Of a DNA stretch of 41,598 bases, positions 15,779 to 25,067 are shown in pieces. The position numbers were made by a program, and so were the translations under genes. The stretch comes from Bacteroidales bacterium. Its GTDB lineage: Bacteria > Bacteroidota > Bacteroidia > Bacteroidales > ML635J-15. Where the stretch lies: the NCBI GenBank assembly GCA_017645925.1, contig JAGCNN010000115.1:1-41598 (forward strand), in the 5' to 3' direction. Numbering within the stretch: the first letter of the stretch is position 1; each line of letters opens with the position of its first letter. The notes beneath the pieces were generated by a model, which saw nothing but the letters and a program-made list of their open reading frames with translations, was not told where the DNA came from and ran no database searches.

Positions 15779-17137
15779 TTAGAATAAAGCAAACATCTGT
15801 TTAGCTATGAGCAAATAGATTACCAAGCCCATTATATCGTTGAATGTAGTGATGAAAGGTCCAGTTGCGATAGCAGGGTCAACTTTCATCTTTTTGAGCA
15901 ACAAAGGGATAAGCGTACCAAGTACAGTTGCAAAAACAATTACAGACAGCAACGCAACACTTACCGACAATGTCAAAGCAAAACTATCGGAGAAGAAGAA
16001 ATTGTAGGCAAAAATCAATGCTCCGCATATCAAACCATTGCAAGCTCCTATTCTAAATTCCTTGAACAATTTTTTGCCTGTCGAATGAATGTCAAGGTCG
16101 CCACTGGCAAGACCTTGCACCACAATAGCCGACGATTGCACACCGGCATTTCCACCCATAGCGGCAATTAGCGGCAGGAACATTGCAAGTGAAGTGTAAG
16201 AAGCCATCTCCTCATCGAATACACCAATTATTAACGACGAGCAAACACCACCGAGCATACCTATTAGCAACCATGGAATACGCGATTTTGTCTGCTTCAG
16301 TACGCTGTCCGAAAAGTTAACGTCGTTGGTGATACCTGCACTCAACTGGTAGTCCTCTTCGGCATTCTCGCGGATGACATCTACAACGTCGTCGATGGTG
16401 ATTCGTCCCATAAGGCGGCCAATGCTATCAACAACAGGAATTGCAACAAGGTCGTATTTCTCCATGATTTTTGCAACCTCCTCGGCCTTGGTGTCAGTCT
16501 TTACCGAAACGGTATCCTCATCGAGTATGTTGACAATTTTCTGGTTTGTAGAACTGAATAGCAATGACTTAAGCGAAACCGTACCTTTAAAAATATTGTT
16601 GTCGTCAACCACGTACAGATAGTAAATTTCGTCTATCAGTTCGGCCTGGTCACGCATTTCGCCGAGAGCCTGCTTCACGGTCAGATTTTCGTTTATCGCC
16701 ACGAGCTCCTTTGCCATGATACCACCGGCACTGTCCTCGTCGTAGCTCAAAAGGTCAACAATGTCGCCTGCTTGGTCAACATCCTTTACGTGCGACAGAA
16801 TTTCTTCCTGAACATCGTCGTCAAGGTCGCCAAGAATATCGGCAGCATCGTCCGACTCCATCTTGTCGATGAGTTGCTCGCCGATGACATCGCTTGGTAT
16901 GGTTTCAAGGAGTTTTTCTCGCTCATCGTCTTCGAGTTCAACAAGCACATCAGCTTTTGTCTCGGCATCGAGCAGCATAAAGATGAAAGTACAATCGTCA
17001 AGGTTGATTTCTTCGAAATACTCGGCGATGTCGGCAGGGTGCATGTCCTGAATCAATTCGGTAGCCTTTGCCGAATCACGGTTCCGAATGACTTCGGTAA
17101 GCTCGTCCAAGAATTCCTTTTTGATTTCTACTGCCAT
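15779..17137 (-). CDS. mgtE: MgtE-type magnesium transporter, 452 aa
   Basis: MgtE channels import Mg2+ and are gated by cytosolic Mg2+. The layout is standard: an N-terminal superhelical domain (DMHPADIAEYFEEINLDD, about 32-49), two CBS domains (about 135-255), a connecting helix, then five membrane helices containing MFLPLIAAMGGNAGVQSSAI and PLLLKKMKVDPAIATGPFIT, the conserved pore segments. The start at 17137 is chosen because AGGAGAG lies directly before it and the residues after it begin the MgtE_N domain; the frame runs on to 17188 but without a ribosome site. The gene stands alone. Confidence 0.95.
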   Translation of the reverse strand: MAVEIKKEFLDELTEVIRNRDSAKATELIQDMHPADIAEYFEEINLDDCTFIFMLLDAETKADVLVELEDDEREKLLETIPSDVIGEQLIDKMESDDAADILGDLDDDVQEEILSHVKDVDQAGDIVDLLSYDEDSAGGIMAKELVAINENLTVKQALGEMRDQAELIDEIYYLYVVDDNNIFKGTVSLKSLLFSSTNQKIVNILDEDTVSVKTDTKAEEVAKIMEKYDLVAIPVVDSIGRLMGRITIDDVVDVIRENAEEDYQLSAGITNDVNFSDSVLKQTKSRIPWLLIGMLGGVCSSLIIGVFDEEMASYTSLAMFLPLIAAMGGNAGVQSSAIVVQGLASGDLDIHSTGKKLFKEFRIGACNGLICGALIFAYNFFFSDSFALTLSVSVALLSVIVFATVLGTLIPLLLKKMKVDPAIATGPFITTFNDIMGLVIYLLIAKQMFALF

Positions 17138-17475
17138 CTCTCCTGCAAAATTTGTGTGCAAAGATATAGAATCTTTTGTACAATTCAAAGGCTCGGTATT
17201 TCAAAAATATTTTTGACCATTATTGTCGCTAAATTATGCGTTGTCACAATTTTTGTTTTGCTGTCGCGACAAAAATATGCGCCAACGCCACATAATGCAT
17301 ACGTTATTCTATATATATGTAACCTCTCCGAGGTTAATAAGTTTCTTCAAAACCAAGCCATCTCATCTCGTTGCCAATATAACAATCTGACACATGACCT
17401 TGTGTGATTTTGTTGGAATTTTAGCGAACACCAATATTTTTGATAAACATGCAAGACCTTCAGCCTTTCTAACGT
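17138..17475. other. Spacer of about 340 bases without a gene
   Basis: No coding sequence is supported. It contains a short perfect inverted repeat, ATTTTTGT (17249-17256) and ACAAAAAT (17269-17276). The start-side part is the mgtE leader. No terminator with a clear T run was found for the neighbouring 148-aa gene. Confidence 0.4.
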
Positions 17476-17922
17476 CTAGTCTCTTAGCCTTTTGTACTGA
17501 ACTATTCTGTAGTACTTCTTGCGGATGCAAAACTCATAGATTAACCACAGACCAAGAAAAACGTTGGTAGAAATTTCGTAAACCATATCCCATGGATACG
17601 GCAAAGTGAAGAAAAAACCGGCAATCCACAAAACAAGGTCTATAGTGAAAAGCCAATCCCATATCCTCTCGCGGTTTCTGAACGATACCACATTCTCTAC
17701 TCCTGCCTGAATTTCTACTTCATCGGTAACATACAAGAATGGAAACGGGCTTTGTATCATAATGTTGTATATGCCTTCAGGAATCATTATCGAAACGCTC
17801 TTTTGCTGCATTATACCCACGAACCGCCCGTTTATGAAGATTCGGTTCGGCAATTTTGCCATAAGTTTGGACGATTCCTTTACTATAGTCAACTTCTGGT
17901 ATTCGACCTGCTTTTCTTCCAT
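17476..17922 (-). CDS. Small membrane protein with PEGA-like N-terminus, 148 aa
   Basis: Residues about 15-80 resemble a PEGA-type beta module (IFINGRFVGIMQQKSVSIMIPEGIYNIMIQ): a short strand, a turn, and the Pro-Glu-Gly that names the fold. Two hydrophobic segments follow, WDWLFTIDLVLWIAGFFFTL and ISTNVFLGLWLIYEFCI. It is therefore a small inner-membrane protein with a beta domain; function unknown. The ATG at 17922 gives MEEKQVEYQKL. It is divergent from ribF, with which it shares an intergenic region of about 146 bases. Confidence 0.7.
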   Translation of the reverse strand: MEEKQVEYQKLTIVKESSKLMAKLPNRIFINGRFVGIMQQKSVSIMIPEGIYNIMIQSPFPFLYVTDEVEIQAGVENVVSFRNRERIWDWLFTIDLVLWIAGFFFTLPYPWDMVYEISTNVFLGLWLIYEFCIRKKYYRIVQYKRLRD

Positions 17923-18046
17923 GCTGCAAAACTACCATTTTTTTGTCATACGAGGAATTGCATGTAATATTTTGCCTGCCAAGAATTGAATATTGCACCC
18001 CATGTCTAAATTCAAAAATCATAAATCCAAAATCGTAAATAATATT

Positions 18047-18054
18047 TATTTTTG
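18047..18054 (+). promoter_or_regulatory. -7 element of ribF
   Basis: TATTTTTG is a perfect TAnnTTTG, 14 bases before the TTG start codon. No clear -33 was found. Confidence 0.5.
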
Positions 18055-18068
18055 CAAAAAATTTCGCA

Positions 18069-18992
18069 TTGAAACTATTTCGTGAAATATCATCGGCAAT
18101 ACCGAAAAATTGTGTGGCTACAGTCGGCGTATTCGATGGTGTACATTCTGGACACCAATATATTATAGGTCAGGTAAAGCAGATGGCCGACAGGTCGCGA
18201 GTTGAAGAACTTGTAATTACAATGGATCCTCATCCTGCGGCATTTTTCGGAAGAAAGATTGACCTGTTGTCAACAATGGACGAGAAGCTGGAACTTTTTG
18301 AGCGCATAGGAGTAAGGAATTTGCTGGTGCTCAACTTCAACTCGGAAATAGCAGCACTTTCGGGAAACTGCTTCATCGATGAAATACTCGTATCAAGGCT
18401 TTCGGTTTCGCGCTTGCTTTTGGGCTACAACAATTCTATCGGGCACAAGAAAAATGGTGTTTCCGAAATCTACTCAGGCAAAATTCCCGTGTCGCGGCTG
18501 GATAGGTTTCATATTGACTATTCCGACGATATAAGTTCCTCGTCCATACGCAATTTGCTTGTCAATGGCGACATTGCTACAGCAAACAGGTATCTTGGCT
18601 ACGACTATGGTTTTTCGGGCGTTGTGGTGCACGGCTTTGGAGTTGGCAGAACATTGGGCTTCCCAACGGCAAACATCGAACTTTCCGATGCAAGAAAGGT
18701 TGTCCCATGCAATGGAGTGTATGTGGTTTCGGCAAATATTGGAGGCACGGTGTATCCTGCAATGCTCAACATTGGAAGCCGTCCAACCTTCGGTGGCGAT
18801 AACCGCACCATTGAAATGCATATAATTGGCTGCGATTCAGACATATATGGTTCTGAACTCAAAATTGCCTTCAAGCAACGCATTAGGGAAGAACAAAAGT
18901 TCGAAAGCACGGAAAAACTTGTTGAACAACTCCGTGCCGACCGCAGTTTTGTACAGGCTTACTTTATCGAAAACCCCTTAACTTTGCAATAA
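18069..18992 (+). CDS. ribF: Bifunctional riboflavin kinase/FAD synthetase, 307 aa
   Basis: RibF makes FMN and then FAD from riboflavin and ATP. The N-terminal nucleotidyltransferase domain has TVGVFDGVHSGH (18-29) and DPHPAAFF; the C-terminal kinase domain has GRTLGFPTANIEL, GVYVV and MLNIGSRPTFGG. The start is a TTG: the in-frame stop at 18036-18038 leaves no ATG upstream, and any later ATG would delete the essential GVFDGVH motif. A -7 element lies just upstream. It ends 15 bases before the YjgP/YjgQ permease gene and may be cotranscribed with it. Together with ribBA at 20628 it gives two riboflavin/FAD genes in 4 kb. Confidence 0.95.
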   Translation: MKLFREISSAIPKNCVATVGVFDGVHSGHQYIIGQVKQMADRSRVEELVITMDPHPAAFFGRKIDLLSTMDEKLELFERIGVRNLLVLNFNSEIAALSGNCFIDEILVSRLSVSRLLLGYNNSIGHKKNGVSEIYSGKIPVSRLDRFHIDYSDDISSSSIRNLLVNGDIATANRYLGYDYGFSGVVVHGFGVGRTLGFPTANIELSDARKVVPCNGVYVVSANIGGTVYPAMLNIGSRPTFGGDNRTIEMHIIGCDSDIYGSELKIAFKQRIREEQKFESTEKLVEQLRADRSFVQAYFIENPLTLQ

Positions 18993-19007
18993 AAAAGCTA
19001 TAGTTGA

Positions 19008-20495
19008 ATGAAACGACTGCATTTATATGTACTCAAGGCATTTATAGGACCATGGATAATAACGTTCCTGCTGTGCGTTTTCATTCTGCTTATGCAGTTC
19101 CTGTGGAGATACATTGACGACCTTGTTGGCAAAGGACTTGAATTCTCAATAATAATGGAATTGATGTTCTATGCTTCGTTTTCGCTTGTGCCGCTTGCCT
19201 TGCCGCTGGCAGGACTTCTGGCATCAATTATGGCAATGGGAAAACTTGGCGAGACCAACGAACTTTTTGCAATGAAGGCAGGTGGCGTATCGCTGTACAG
19301 GATAATGTCGCCGCTTATAGTATTCAATATCATTATAAGCTTTGCGGCGTTTTTCTTTTCCAACAACTTGATGCCTTATACTAACCTAAAAATGAGGTCG
19401 TTACTATTTGGAATACAGCAGCAGCGGCCCGAAGTGATAATACAAAACGGCATATTTGTGGAGCCCGCCGACGATATATGCATCAAGGTTGACAACAAAT
19501 CGCACAACAACGACCTGAACGGAATCCTGATTTACGACCACCGCAACAGTTCTACGCCAAACAACGTTACCATGGCCACCTCGGGAAACATCCTTATTAC
19601 CGAGGACAATTCCATGATGATACTTGAGCTTCACGACGGCACACGCCACGAAGATGTAAAAGGCAGTAAGTATCAGCACCAGAGTTCTAAGTTCGAGCGA
19701 CAAGTTACCTATCTTGAACTTGACGCAACTGGCCTTGACAAGAACAACGAGGAATTTTTCAAGGGCGGCTACGAAATGCTTGACAACAAACAGCTTTCAT
19801 TTACCATGGACTCCCTGAACAACTCGTTGACCAACAGGGAACAGGAAATTTGCAGCAACTTCAAGCGATTCCAGATATTCAAGGGCATGAACGAGGTTTA
19901 TGCCTCGGGAAATGAAATCCGGCAATGGGCAAAATGTCCGCCGCTGAGAATTACCGCCGAGGACGAATCGGTAGCAACGAAAATACAGATTGATACGCTT
20001 TTGTCGATGATGGACAAAAAACAGAAACAGCAGGTGTACGAGTTTGCGGTAAATTATTCCAGATCGGCAAGCACGTATGTTGGGATTGTTACCGATGAGA
20101 TATGCGGGACACGCCGTTGGATTGTCCGCCACGAAATAGAATGGTTCCGCAAGTACGCTCTGTCGGTGGCATGTCTGCTTTTCTGTCTGATAGGAATACC
20201 GCTGGGCTCCATAATCAGAAAGGGCGGATTCGGCTTGTCAATGGTGGTTTCCATTTTCATCTTCCTGTTATATTATATTGTTTCAACAACCTTCGAAAGT
20301 ACGGTAAAGGAACTGGTAACGCCTGCATATCTGGGAATGTCGATAAGCACATTGCTACTGCTACCTATAGGAATATATTTGGTGGTGGCGGTGGCTAACG
20401 ACAACTTAAGAATTAGCCCGCAGGTAATGAATAAGATTGTGAACATATTTAAGTCCAGGAAGAAAAGGAAAGAGCTGGAAAACAACAGCTTGTAG
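19008..20495 (+). CDS. YjgP/YjgQ (LptF/LptG) family permease, 495 aa
   Basis: LptF and LptG are the membrane subunits of the lipopolysaccharide export ABC machine. The N-terminus MKRLHLYVLKAFIGPWIITFLLCVFILLMQFLW is typical. Three N-terminal membrane helices (about 12-125) are followed by a large periplasmic beta domain (about 130-370) and three C-terminal helices (from about 385). The loop GLLASIMAMGKLGETNELFAMKAGGVS after helix two is the family coupling signature. Whether it is LptF or LptG cannot be decided here; the LptB ATPase is elsewhere. The length is on the long side but usual for Bacteroidetes. Confidence 0.88.
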   Translation: MKRLHLYVLKAFIGPWIITFLLCVFILLMQFLWRYIDDLVGKGLEFSIIMELMFYASFSLVPLALPLAGLLASIMAMGKLGETNELFAMKAGGVSLYRIMSPLIVFNIIISFAAFFFSNNLMPYTNLKMRSLLFGIQQQRPEVIIQNGIFVEPADDICIKVDNKSHNNDLNGILIYDHRNSSTPNNVTMATSGNILITEDNSMMILELHDGTRHEDVKGSKYQHQSSKFERQVTYLELDATGLDKNNEEFFKGGYEMLDNKQLSFTMDSLNNSLTNREQEICSNFKRFQIFKGMNEVYASGNEIRQWAKCPPLRITAEDESVATKIQIDTLLSMMDKKQKQQVYEFAVNYSRSASTYVGIVTDEICGTRRWIVRHEIEWFRKYALSVACLLFCLIGIPLGSIIRKGGFGLSMVVSIFIFLLYYIVSTTFESTVKELVTPAYLGMSISTLLLLPIGIYLVVAVANDNLRISPQVMNKIVNIFKSRKKRKELENNSL

Positions 20496-20547
20496 AAACT
20501 TAAGATTCACATTTCCACGATATTATTTTTTAGTTTTTTTTTATGGA

Positions 20548-20576
20548 TTGCAGAACGGATTTTTAGTGTAATTTTG
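20548..20576 (+). promoter_or_regulatory. Bacteroidetes promoter of ribBA
   Basis: TTG (20548-20550), 18 bases, then TAATTTTG (20569-20576), a full consensus match about 50 bases before the start codon. Confidence 0.8.
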
Positions 20577-20627
20577 CGGTCTTAAAAATTGGTAGAACTT
20601 TGGCCTACCTCTATAAAGGAAAACGAA

Positions 20628-21839
20628 ATGATTGAAGATACAAAACGTCATTTGAATACGGTGGAAGAAGCCATCGAGGATTTCCGTCAGGGAAAGATTG
20701 TTATCGTCGTTGACGACGAAGATAGGGAAAATGAAGGCGATTTCATAGTTGCCGCCGAGAAGATAACCCCCGAAATTGTGAACTTTATGCTGCATAACGG
20801 TCGCGGTGTACTTTGTGCACCGATAACCGAGGAACGTTGCGAAGAGCTGGAACTTGCCCATCAGGTGTCGAACAATACCTCGATGCTCGGGACTCCATTT
20901 ACAGTTACGGTTGACAAACTGGAAGGCTGTACTACTGGCGTTTCGGCTCACGACCGTGCTGCGACAATCCGCGCTTTGGCCGACCCAAATTCCAAGCCCG
21001 AAACCTTTGGTCGTCCGGGACATATAAATCCACTTTATGCAAAGAGCAAGGGCGTTCTTCGTCGCGCTGGGCATACCGAGGCTTCTATTGATTTGGCTCG
21101 TCTGGCAGGACTTTACCCGGCTGCTGCACTTATCGAAATTATGAACGAGGACGGAACTATGGCGCGTCTGCCTCAGCTTTTCGAGGTGGCCGACAAGTAC
21201 GGACTTAAGATTATTTGCATTGCCGACATAATTAAGTACCGCTTGCAGACCGAAAGCCTTGTGGATATGGGCGACAGGGTGTTCCTTCCTACCGAATACG
21301 GCAATTTCGACGTGATTCCATTCCGCCAGCATTGCAATGGATTGGAGCATGTTGCTCTTATCAAGGGGAAATGGGAACCCGACGAGCCTGTGCTAGTGCG
21401 CGTACATTCGAGCTGCGCAACTGGCGACATCTTCGGTTCAAAGAAATGCGACTGCGGTACACAGCTTCACGAATCAATGAAGATGATTGAGAAGGAAGGC
21501 AAGGGCGTTTTGCTCTACCTCAATCAGGAAGGTCGTGGCATTGGCCTTATGAACAAGATTGCTGCCTACAAGTTGCAGGAACAGGGCTACGACACCGTTG
21601 AAGCAAACCTGCACCTCGGCTTCAAGGACGATGAGCGCGACTATGGCGTAGGAGCACAGATATTAAGGCATATTGGTGTAACTAAGATGCGCCTTATAAC
21701 CAACAATCCACGTAAAATGGCAGGAATAAAAGGTTATGGATTGGAAGTAGTGGAAACTGTGCCTATCAAGGTGGAACCCAACGAGTACAACAAGTTCTAT
21801 CTTGAAACCAAGGCAAAGAAAATGCACCATAAATTATAA
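20628..21839 (+). CDS. ribBA: Bifunctional DHBP synthase/GTP cyclohydrolase II, 403 aa
   Basis: RibBA supplies both starting branches of riboflavin synthesis: 3,4-dihydroxy-2-butanone-4-phosphate from ribulose-5-phosphate, and the pyrimidine from GTP. The N-terminal domain has [18 protein letters not shown] (about 28-44), [10 protein letters not shown] and RPGHINPL with RRAGHTEA. The C-terminal domain has the zinc Cys cluster [17 protein letters not shown] (about 260-276) and [10 protein letters not shown]. The ATG at 20628 is chosen because AAAGGA precedes it and it starts MIEDTKRH; the frame begins at 20589 but with no ribosome site. The first lipoprotein gene starts 27 bases after its stop. 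Confidence 0.97.
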   Translation: MIEDTKRHLNTVEEAIEDFRQGKIVIVVDDEDRENEGDFIVAAEKITPEIVNFMLHNGRGVLCAPITEERCEELELAHQVSNNTSMLGTPFTVTVDKLEGCTTGVSAHDRAATIRALADPNSKPETFGRPGHINPLYAKSKGVLRRAGHTEASIDLARLAGLYPAAALIEIMNEDGTMARLPQLFEVADKYGLKIICIADIIKYRLQTESLVDMGDRVFLPTEYGNFDVIPFRQHCNGLEHVALIKGKWEPDEPVLVRVHSSCATGDIFGSKKCDCGTQLHESMKMIEKEGKGVLLYLNQEGRGIGLMNKIAAYKLQEQGYDTVEANLHLGFKDDERDYGVGAQILRHIGVTKMRLITNNPRKMAGIKGYGLEVVETVPIKVEPNEYNKFYLETKAKKMHHKL

Positions 21840-21866
21840 AAGGTATTAATCGTATTATTTTTAGAA

Positions 21867-22802
21867 ATGAAAAGAAATTTATTGATTGTAGCGATTGCAT
21901 TGTTGGCAGTTGCATTTGTATCGTGCCAGAAAGATGGCGTTTACAAGCCAAAGAAGAGAATATCAAAGGTTTATAACGAATGGAAAACGACCAGAGTTGT
22001 TGCAACCGCCAATGATACGACAACTAGTGCAGATTCTGTTGCACCGTATATTTGCCAAGAATGGACATGGGGCAAGAAAACTTTGACTAGCATCATATAT
22101 AAGGAATATGATGGCGATGGCTCATGGTCTATAAATTACAGCTACGACGACAAGAACAGGATTTCGGTATGTTCAAGCGGTGACGAAAAGGCAGAATACA
22201 CATACGGCGACGACAATATGTTGCAGAGTATAAAATTCACTGATGATTCGGATGATGTAACTGTTCTGAAAATCGCATACGACGGCAAGGTTCCGGCATC
22301 TATTACTACAGAATATACATTCACCTACGACAAGAAACTTTCAAATTTTGCAAAGAGCGTAATTCCTAGCTATATATGTGCCGCAATCGAAGCAGATAAG
22401 CTTCATTTGAAGAGCACTACAATTACTCGTAGCATGACGTCTGTATTTGAATGGGATGGAGAAAATATTTCCCGTGTAGTTACAACGGATGTGGATAACG
22501 ACAAGAGCACAACTACATACGAATATGACGACAAGTTAAATCCGTTCAGAGGAATGTATGCAAACTTATACGATGAAGAACCTAGCTACGACTTTATTTA
22601 TTCGAAGAACAATGTTACGAAGATAACAGAAAGCAGTGATTGGGGCGGTACAACATATACAGAAACAAACGAATTTTCATACGAGTATGATGGCAAGCTG
22701 CCAGTGAAATTAATCACCAAGTACGAAAACGAATACGAATATTCAGGTAGGACCACTACAATTACGACAGTATATACTACCACATACGAATACTCTAAGT
22801 AA
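21867..22802 (+). CDS. Lipoprotein of a local paralogous family, copy A, 311 aa
   Basis: The N-terminus MKRNLLIVAIALLAVAFVSC is a lipoprotein signal peptide with lipobox FVSC, so the mature protein starts with an acylated Cys at 20. The body is rich in Tyr, Asp and Lys with repeating short strands such as INYSYDDKNRIS, YTYGDDNMLQSI and YDGKVPASI, at roughly 20 to 30 residue intervals. These resemble RHS/YD-type beta strands and DUF4595-like Bacteroidetes lipoproteins, but I cannot name the family with certainty. It is followed by copy B at 22879 and a more distant copy C at 24005. Surface or periplasmic location is likely; function unknown. Confidence 0.8.
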   Translation: MKRNLLIVAIALLAVAFVSCQKDGVYKPKKRISKVYNEWKTTRVVATANDTTTSADSVAPYICQEWTWGKKTLTSIIYKEYDGDGSWSINYSYDDKNRISVCSSGDEKAEYTYGDDNMLQSIKFTDDSDDVTVLKIAYDGKVPASITTEYTFTYDKKLSNFAKSVIPSYICAAIEADKLHLKSTTITRSMTSVFEWDGENISRVVTTDVDNDKSTTTYEYDDKLNPFRGMYANLYDEEPSYDFIYSKNNVTKITESSDWGGTTYTETNEFSYEYDGKLPVKLITKYENEYEYSGRTTTITTVYTTTYEYSK

Positions 22803-22838
22803 TTTTTTGTAGAAAACTATTTTATTCATTAAAAGCGA

Positions 22839-22846
22839 TAATTTTG
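22839..22846 (+). promoter_or_regulatory. -7 element before lipoprotein copy B
   Basis: TAATTTTG, a perfect TAnnTTTG, 33 bases before the start codon, so copy B can be transcribed separately from copy A. Confidence 0.5.
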
Positions 22847-22878
22847 CAAAATATTTAATAATTTAAAAACTTAAAGAG

Positions 22879-23799
22879 ATGAAAAGAAATTTATTGATTG
22901 TAGCGATTGCATTGATGGCAGTTGCATTTGTATCATGTCAGAAAGACGGCGTTTACAAGCCAAAACAGAGAGTAGCAAAGGTTTATAATGAATGGACTGT
23001 TACTACAGTACGGACAACTAATGATGGTTCAACAACAACAACTACTACTCAGAATCCATTTGTAGCAGAAGAATGGACTTGGGGAGACAAGACCTTGTCA
23101 AGCGTAATGCACAAGGATAAGGATGGTAATGTTCTTGAAACAATAAACTATACTTATGATGATAAGAATAGAATTTCTGGAAGTTCTTGCGGTAGCGAAA
23201 AGGCTGAATATGTTTACAACGATGACAAGAAGTTGCAGAGCATTAAGATTACAGATGGACCAGATTATACAATGACCATTGAAATCACTTACGAGGATAA
23301 GGTTCCAGCTTCTGTTAAGACAGTTAGGTCATACACATTCAAGAAGCTCTCAGCTTTCGAAAAGAGCATTGTTCCTAGCTATATTTGCGATGCTATTGAT
23401 GCTGATCAGGTGCATCAGAAGGCAACCGTTTCTTCGACTTACAATACAACAATCGAATGGGATGGCAAGAACATTAGTAAGGTTGTTACAACAGGAGAAA
23501 ATAACTACAATTACACAACTACCTACGAATATGATGGTAAAACCAATCCATTTAAGGGAATGTACGCTGGTTTGGAAGGTGACTTCGATGTTGCTTATTC
23601 AAAGAACAATGTCGTAAAGGCTACAAAGAGCCGTGTTGATGGTAATACAACCGTTACAACCGTAAATGAGTATCAGTATGAGTATGATGGTAAGTTCCCA
23701 ACAAAAGTTTCTAATACCGAAGAAATTGAAGAAACAACATTAGGTGTAAATTACAAGAGAACTACTGTATATACAACAACTTACGAATACACCAAGTAA
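22879..23799 (+). CDS. Lipoprotein of a local paralogous family, copy B, 306 aa
   Basis: The N-terminus MKRNLLIVAIALMAVAFVSC is almost identical to copy A, including QKDGVYKPK after the lipobox Cys, and the DNA over the first 70 or so bases differs by only a few bases. Later segments keep the same plan (YDDKNRIS, EKAEYVYNDDKKLQSIK, FEKSIVPSYICDAI, EWDGKNISKVVTT, FKGMYAGL) with much more substitution and a Thr-rich tract (about 48-60). It is clearly a tandem duplicate of copy A. A strong terminator follows. Confidence 0.85.
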   Translation: MKRNLLIVAIALMAVAFVSCQKDGVYKPKQRVAKVYNEWTVTTVRTTNDGSTTTTTTQNPFVAEEWTWGDKTLSSVMHKDKDGNVLETINYTYDDKNRISGSSCGSEKAEYVYNDDKKLQSIKITDGPDYTMTIEITYEDKVPASVKTVRSYTFKKLSAFEKSIVPSYICDAIDADQVHQKATVSSTYNTTIEWDGKNISKVVTTGENNYNYTTTYEYDGKTNPFKGMYAGLEGDFDVAYSKNNVVKATKSRVDGNTTVTTVNEYQYEYDGKFPTKVSNTEEIEETTLGVNYKRTTVYTTTYEYTK

Positions 23800-23828
23800 T
23801 TTTTCGTTTATTAGTTAATAATAATGTT

Positions 23829-23855
23829 AAGGCTTCCCTCGTGGAGGCCTTTTTT
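23829..23855 (+). terminator. Intrinsic terminator after lipoprotein copy B
   Basis: AAGGCTTCC pairs with GGAGGCCTT (one T-G pair) around CTCGT, followed by a T run. Confidence 0.88.
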
Positions 23856-23972
23856 GCATACTATCACCGCTGCTTCGTGCCTCATTTACGGACGGTTTCA
23901 TGGTGTTGAAAACTTTTTCCATTTTTTTTGAAAAAAAATGAGCAAGGCAGTTTTAATTTGCTGCCGAAAGTG

Positions 23973-23980
23973 TACTTTTG
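23973..23980 (+). promoter_or_regulatory. -7 element before lipoprotein copy C
   Basis: TACTTTTG, a perfect TAnnTTTG, 25 bases before the ATG at 24005. The -33 region is T-rich but not exact. Confidence 0.55.
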
Positions 23981-24004
23981 TATCGCTTTAGAATTATATT
24001 TTTT

Positions 24005-24958
24005 ATGAAAAGGATTGTATTTGTATTTGCAGTTTTGCTTTGCCTAACAGCTTTTGTATCATGCACTAAGAGTGGTGTTTACAAACCTAAGGTCGAATTG
24101 TCTGAAATTTGGTTTGAGTCAGAATCGGTAAGAGTTATTGATAGTGTAGAACGTCGCTCTAAAATTCCAAAATATTTGCGCGAAGACTGGATGTGGGACG
24201 GAAAAGCCTTGAACTCGCGTACCGTGTACACCAAGGACGGCGACGTTAAGTTCAATTATATATACGAGTACAACAAAAAAGGAAGAATCGTAGGTATAAC
24301 ATCTAACATTCCTGCAGAAAAGAAAACTCGCATACGTTTTATATACGATGACGACTCAAAGATGCTTAGGGAAATAAAGTATTTTACAGAGGATTTTCCG
24401 GATACCGAACTTCCATACAGATGGCTGGTTTTCAGCTATGATGGCAACAAACTGATGTCAATAACTGAAACCATCAATACTACTCGTTTCCCACGCAATT
24501 CGTATGTTGAAACCTCGCTGCTTAGCTACCTTGTTTCTGAAGAAATGGCTGCAAGCATCGAAGAAAGCTCGATACGCTCAAAGATTGAGTATGATATAAC
24601 CTCAAACGTATATGAATTTGAATGGGAAAAGAAGAATATTTCGCACATTACCATAACTTCTACCGCAGGTGGAAATACAACAGAGGAAAATATTTCATAC
24701 ACATACGACAAGAACAAGAATCCTCAGCTTGCACGCGTAACTGGCTTGGTTGAAGATGCCAGCGTAAATGCTCTTATCTGCTCGCACAACAACGTGGTAA
24801 GCTGCACATACGAAGGTCCAACCAAAACATATACAGAAGAGTGTGAATATACTTACGACAAGAAAATCCCTGTAGAAAAAGTGGTAAAAAGGACAGAAAA
24901 AATATCGACTGTAGTTTCCACCATTACAGAAAAATGGACCTACGTTTACGAAGAATAA
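24005..24958 (+). CDS. Lipoprotein of a local paralogous family, copy C, 317 aa
   Basis: The signal peptide MKRIVFVFAVLLCLTAFVSC with the following TKSGVYKPKVELSEIW places it in the same family as copies A and B but more diverged. Shared landmarks are the Trp-rich EDWMWDGKALNS (matching EEWTWGDKTLSS of copy B), YEYNKKGRIVGI, EWEKKNISHITIT and a Tyr-rich C-terminus. The ATG at 24005 starts the signal peptide; the frame extends to 23978, but that overlaps the -7 element. It has its own promoter and terminator, so it is a monocistronic unit. Confidence 0.82.
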   Translation: MKRIVFVFAVLLCLTAFVSCTKSGVYKPKVELSEIWFESESVRVIDSVERRSKIPKYLREDWMWDGKALNSRTVYTKDGDVKFNYIYEYNKKGRIVGITSNIPAEKKTRIRFIYDDDSKMLREIKYFTEDFPDTELPYRWLVFSYDGNKLMSITETINTTRFPRNSYVETSLLSYLVSEEMAASIEESSIRSKIEYDITSNVYEFEWEKKNISHITITSTAGGNTTEENISYTYDKNKNPQLARVTGLVEDASVNALICSHNNVVSCTYEGPTKTYTEECEYTYDKKIPVEKVVKRTEKISTVVSTITEKWTYVYEE

Positions 24959-24976
24959 TTTTTCATAAAATACAAG

Positions 24977-25001
24977 AAAGGGCGATTTTCGCCCTTTTTT
25001 T
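24977..25001 (+). terminator. Intrinsic terminator after lipoprotein copy C
   Basis: AAAGGGCGA and TCGCCCTTT form a perfect 9-bp stem with a 3-base loop, followed by a T run. Confidence 0.92.
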
Positions 25002-25012
25002 ATGCCCTGATG

Positions 25013-25044
25013 TTGCATAGTTTCCATTTTTTATTATACCTTTG
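25013..25044 (+). promoter_or_regulatory. Bacteroidetes promoter of the 358-aa lipoprotein gene
   Basis: TTG (25013-25015), 21 bases, TACCTTTG (25037-25044), then the ATG 24 bases further on. Confidence 0.65.
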
Positions 25045-25067
25045 CTTTTGGATTAGAGTTTTTCAAA

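Noticed and set aside
22803-24958. CRISPR or other regular repeat array among the lipoprotein genes
   Set aside because: The repetition comes from paralogous genes and Tyr/Asp-rich coding motifs, not spacers and repeats.
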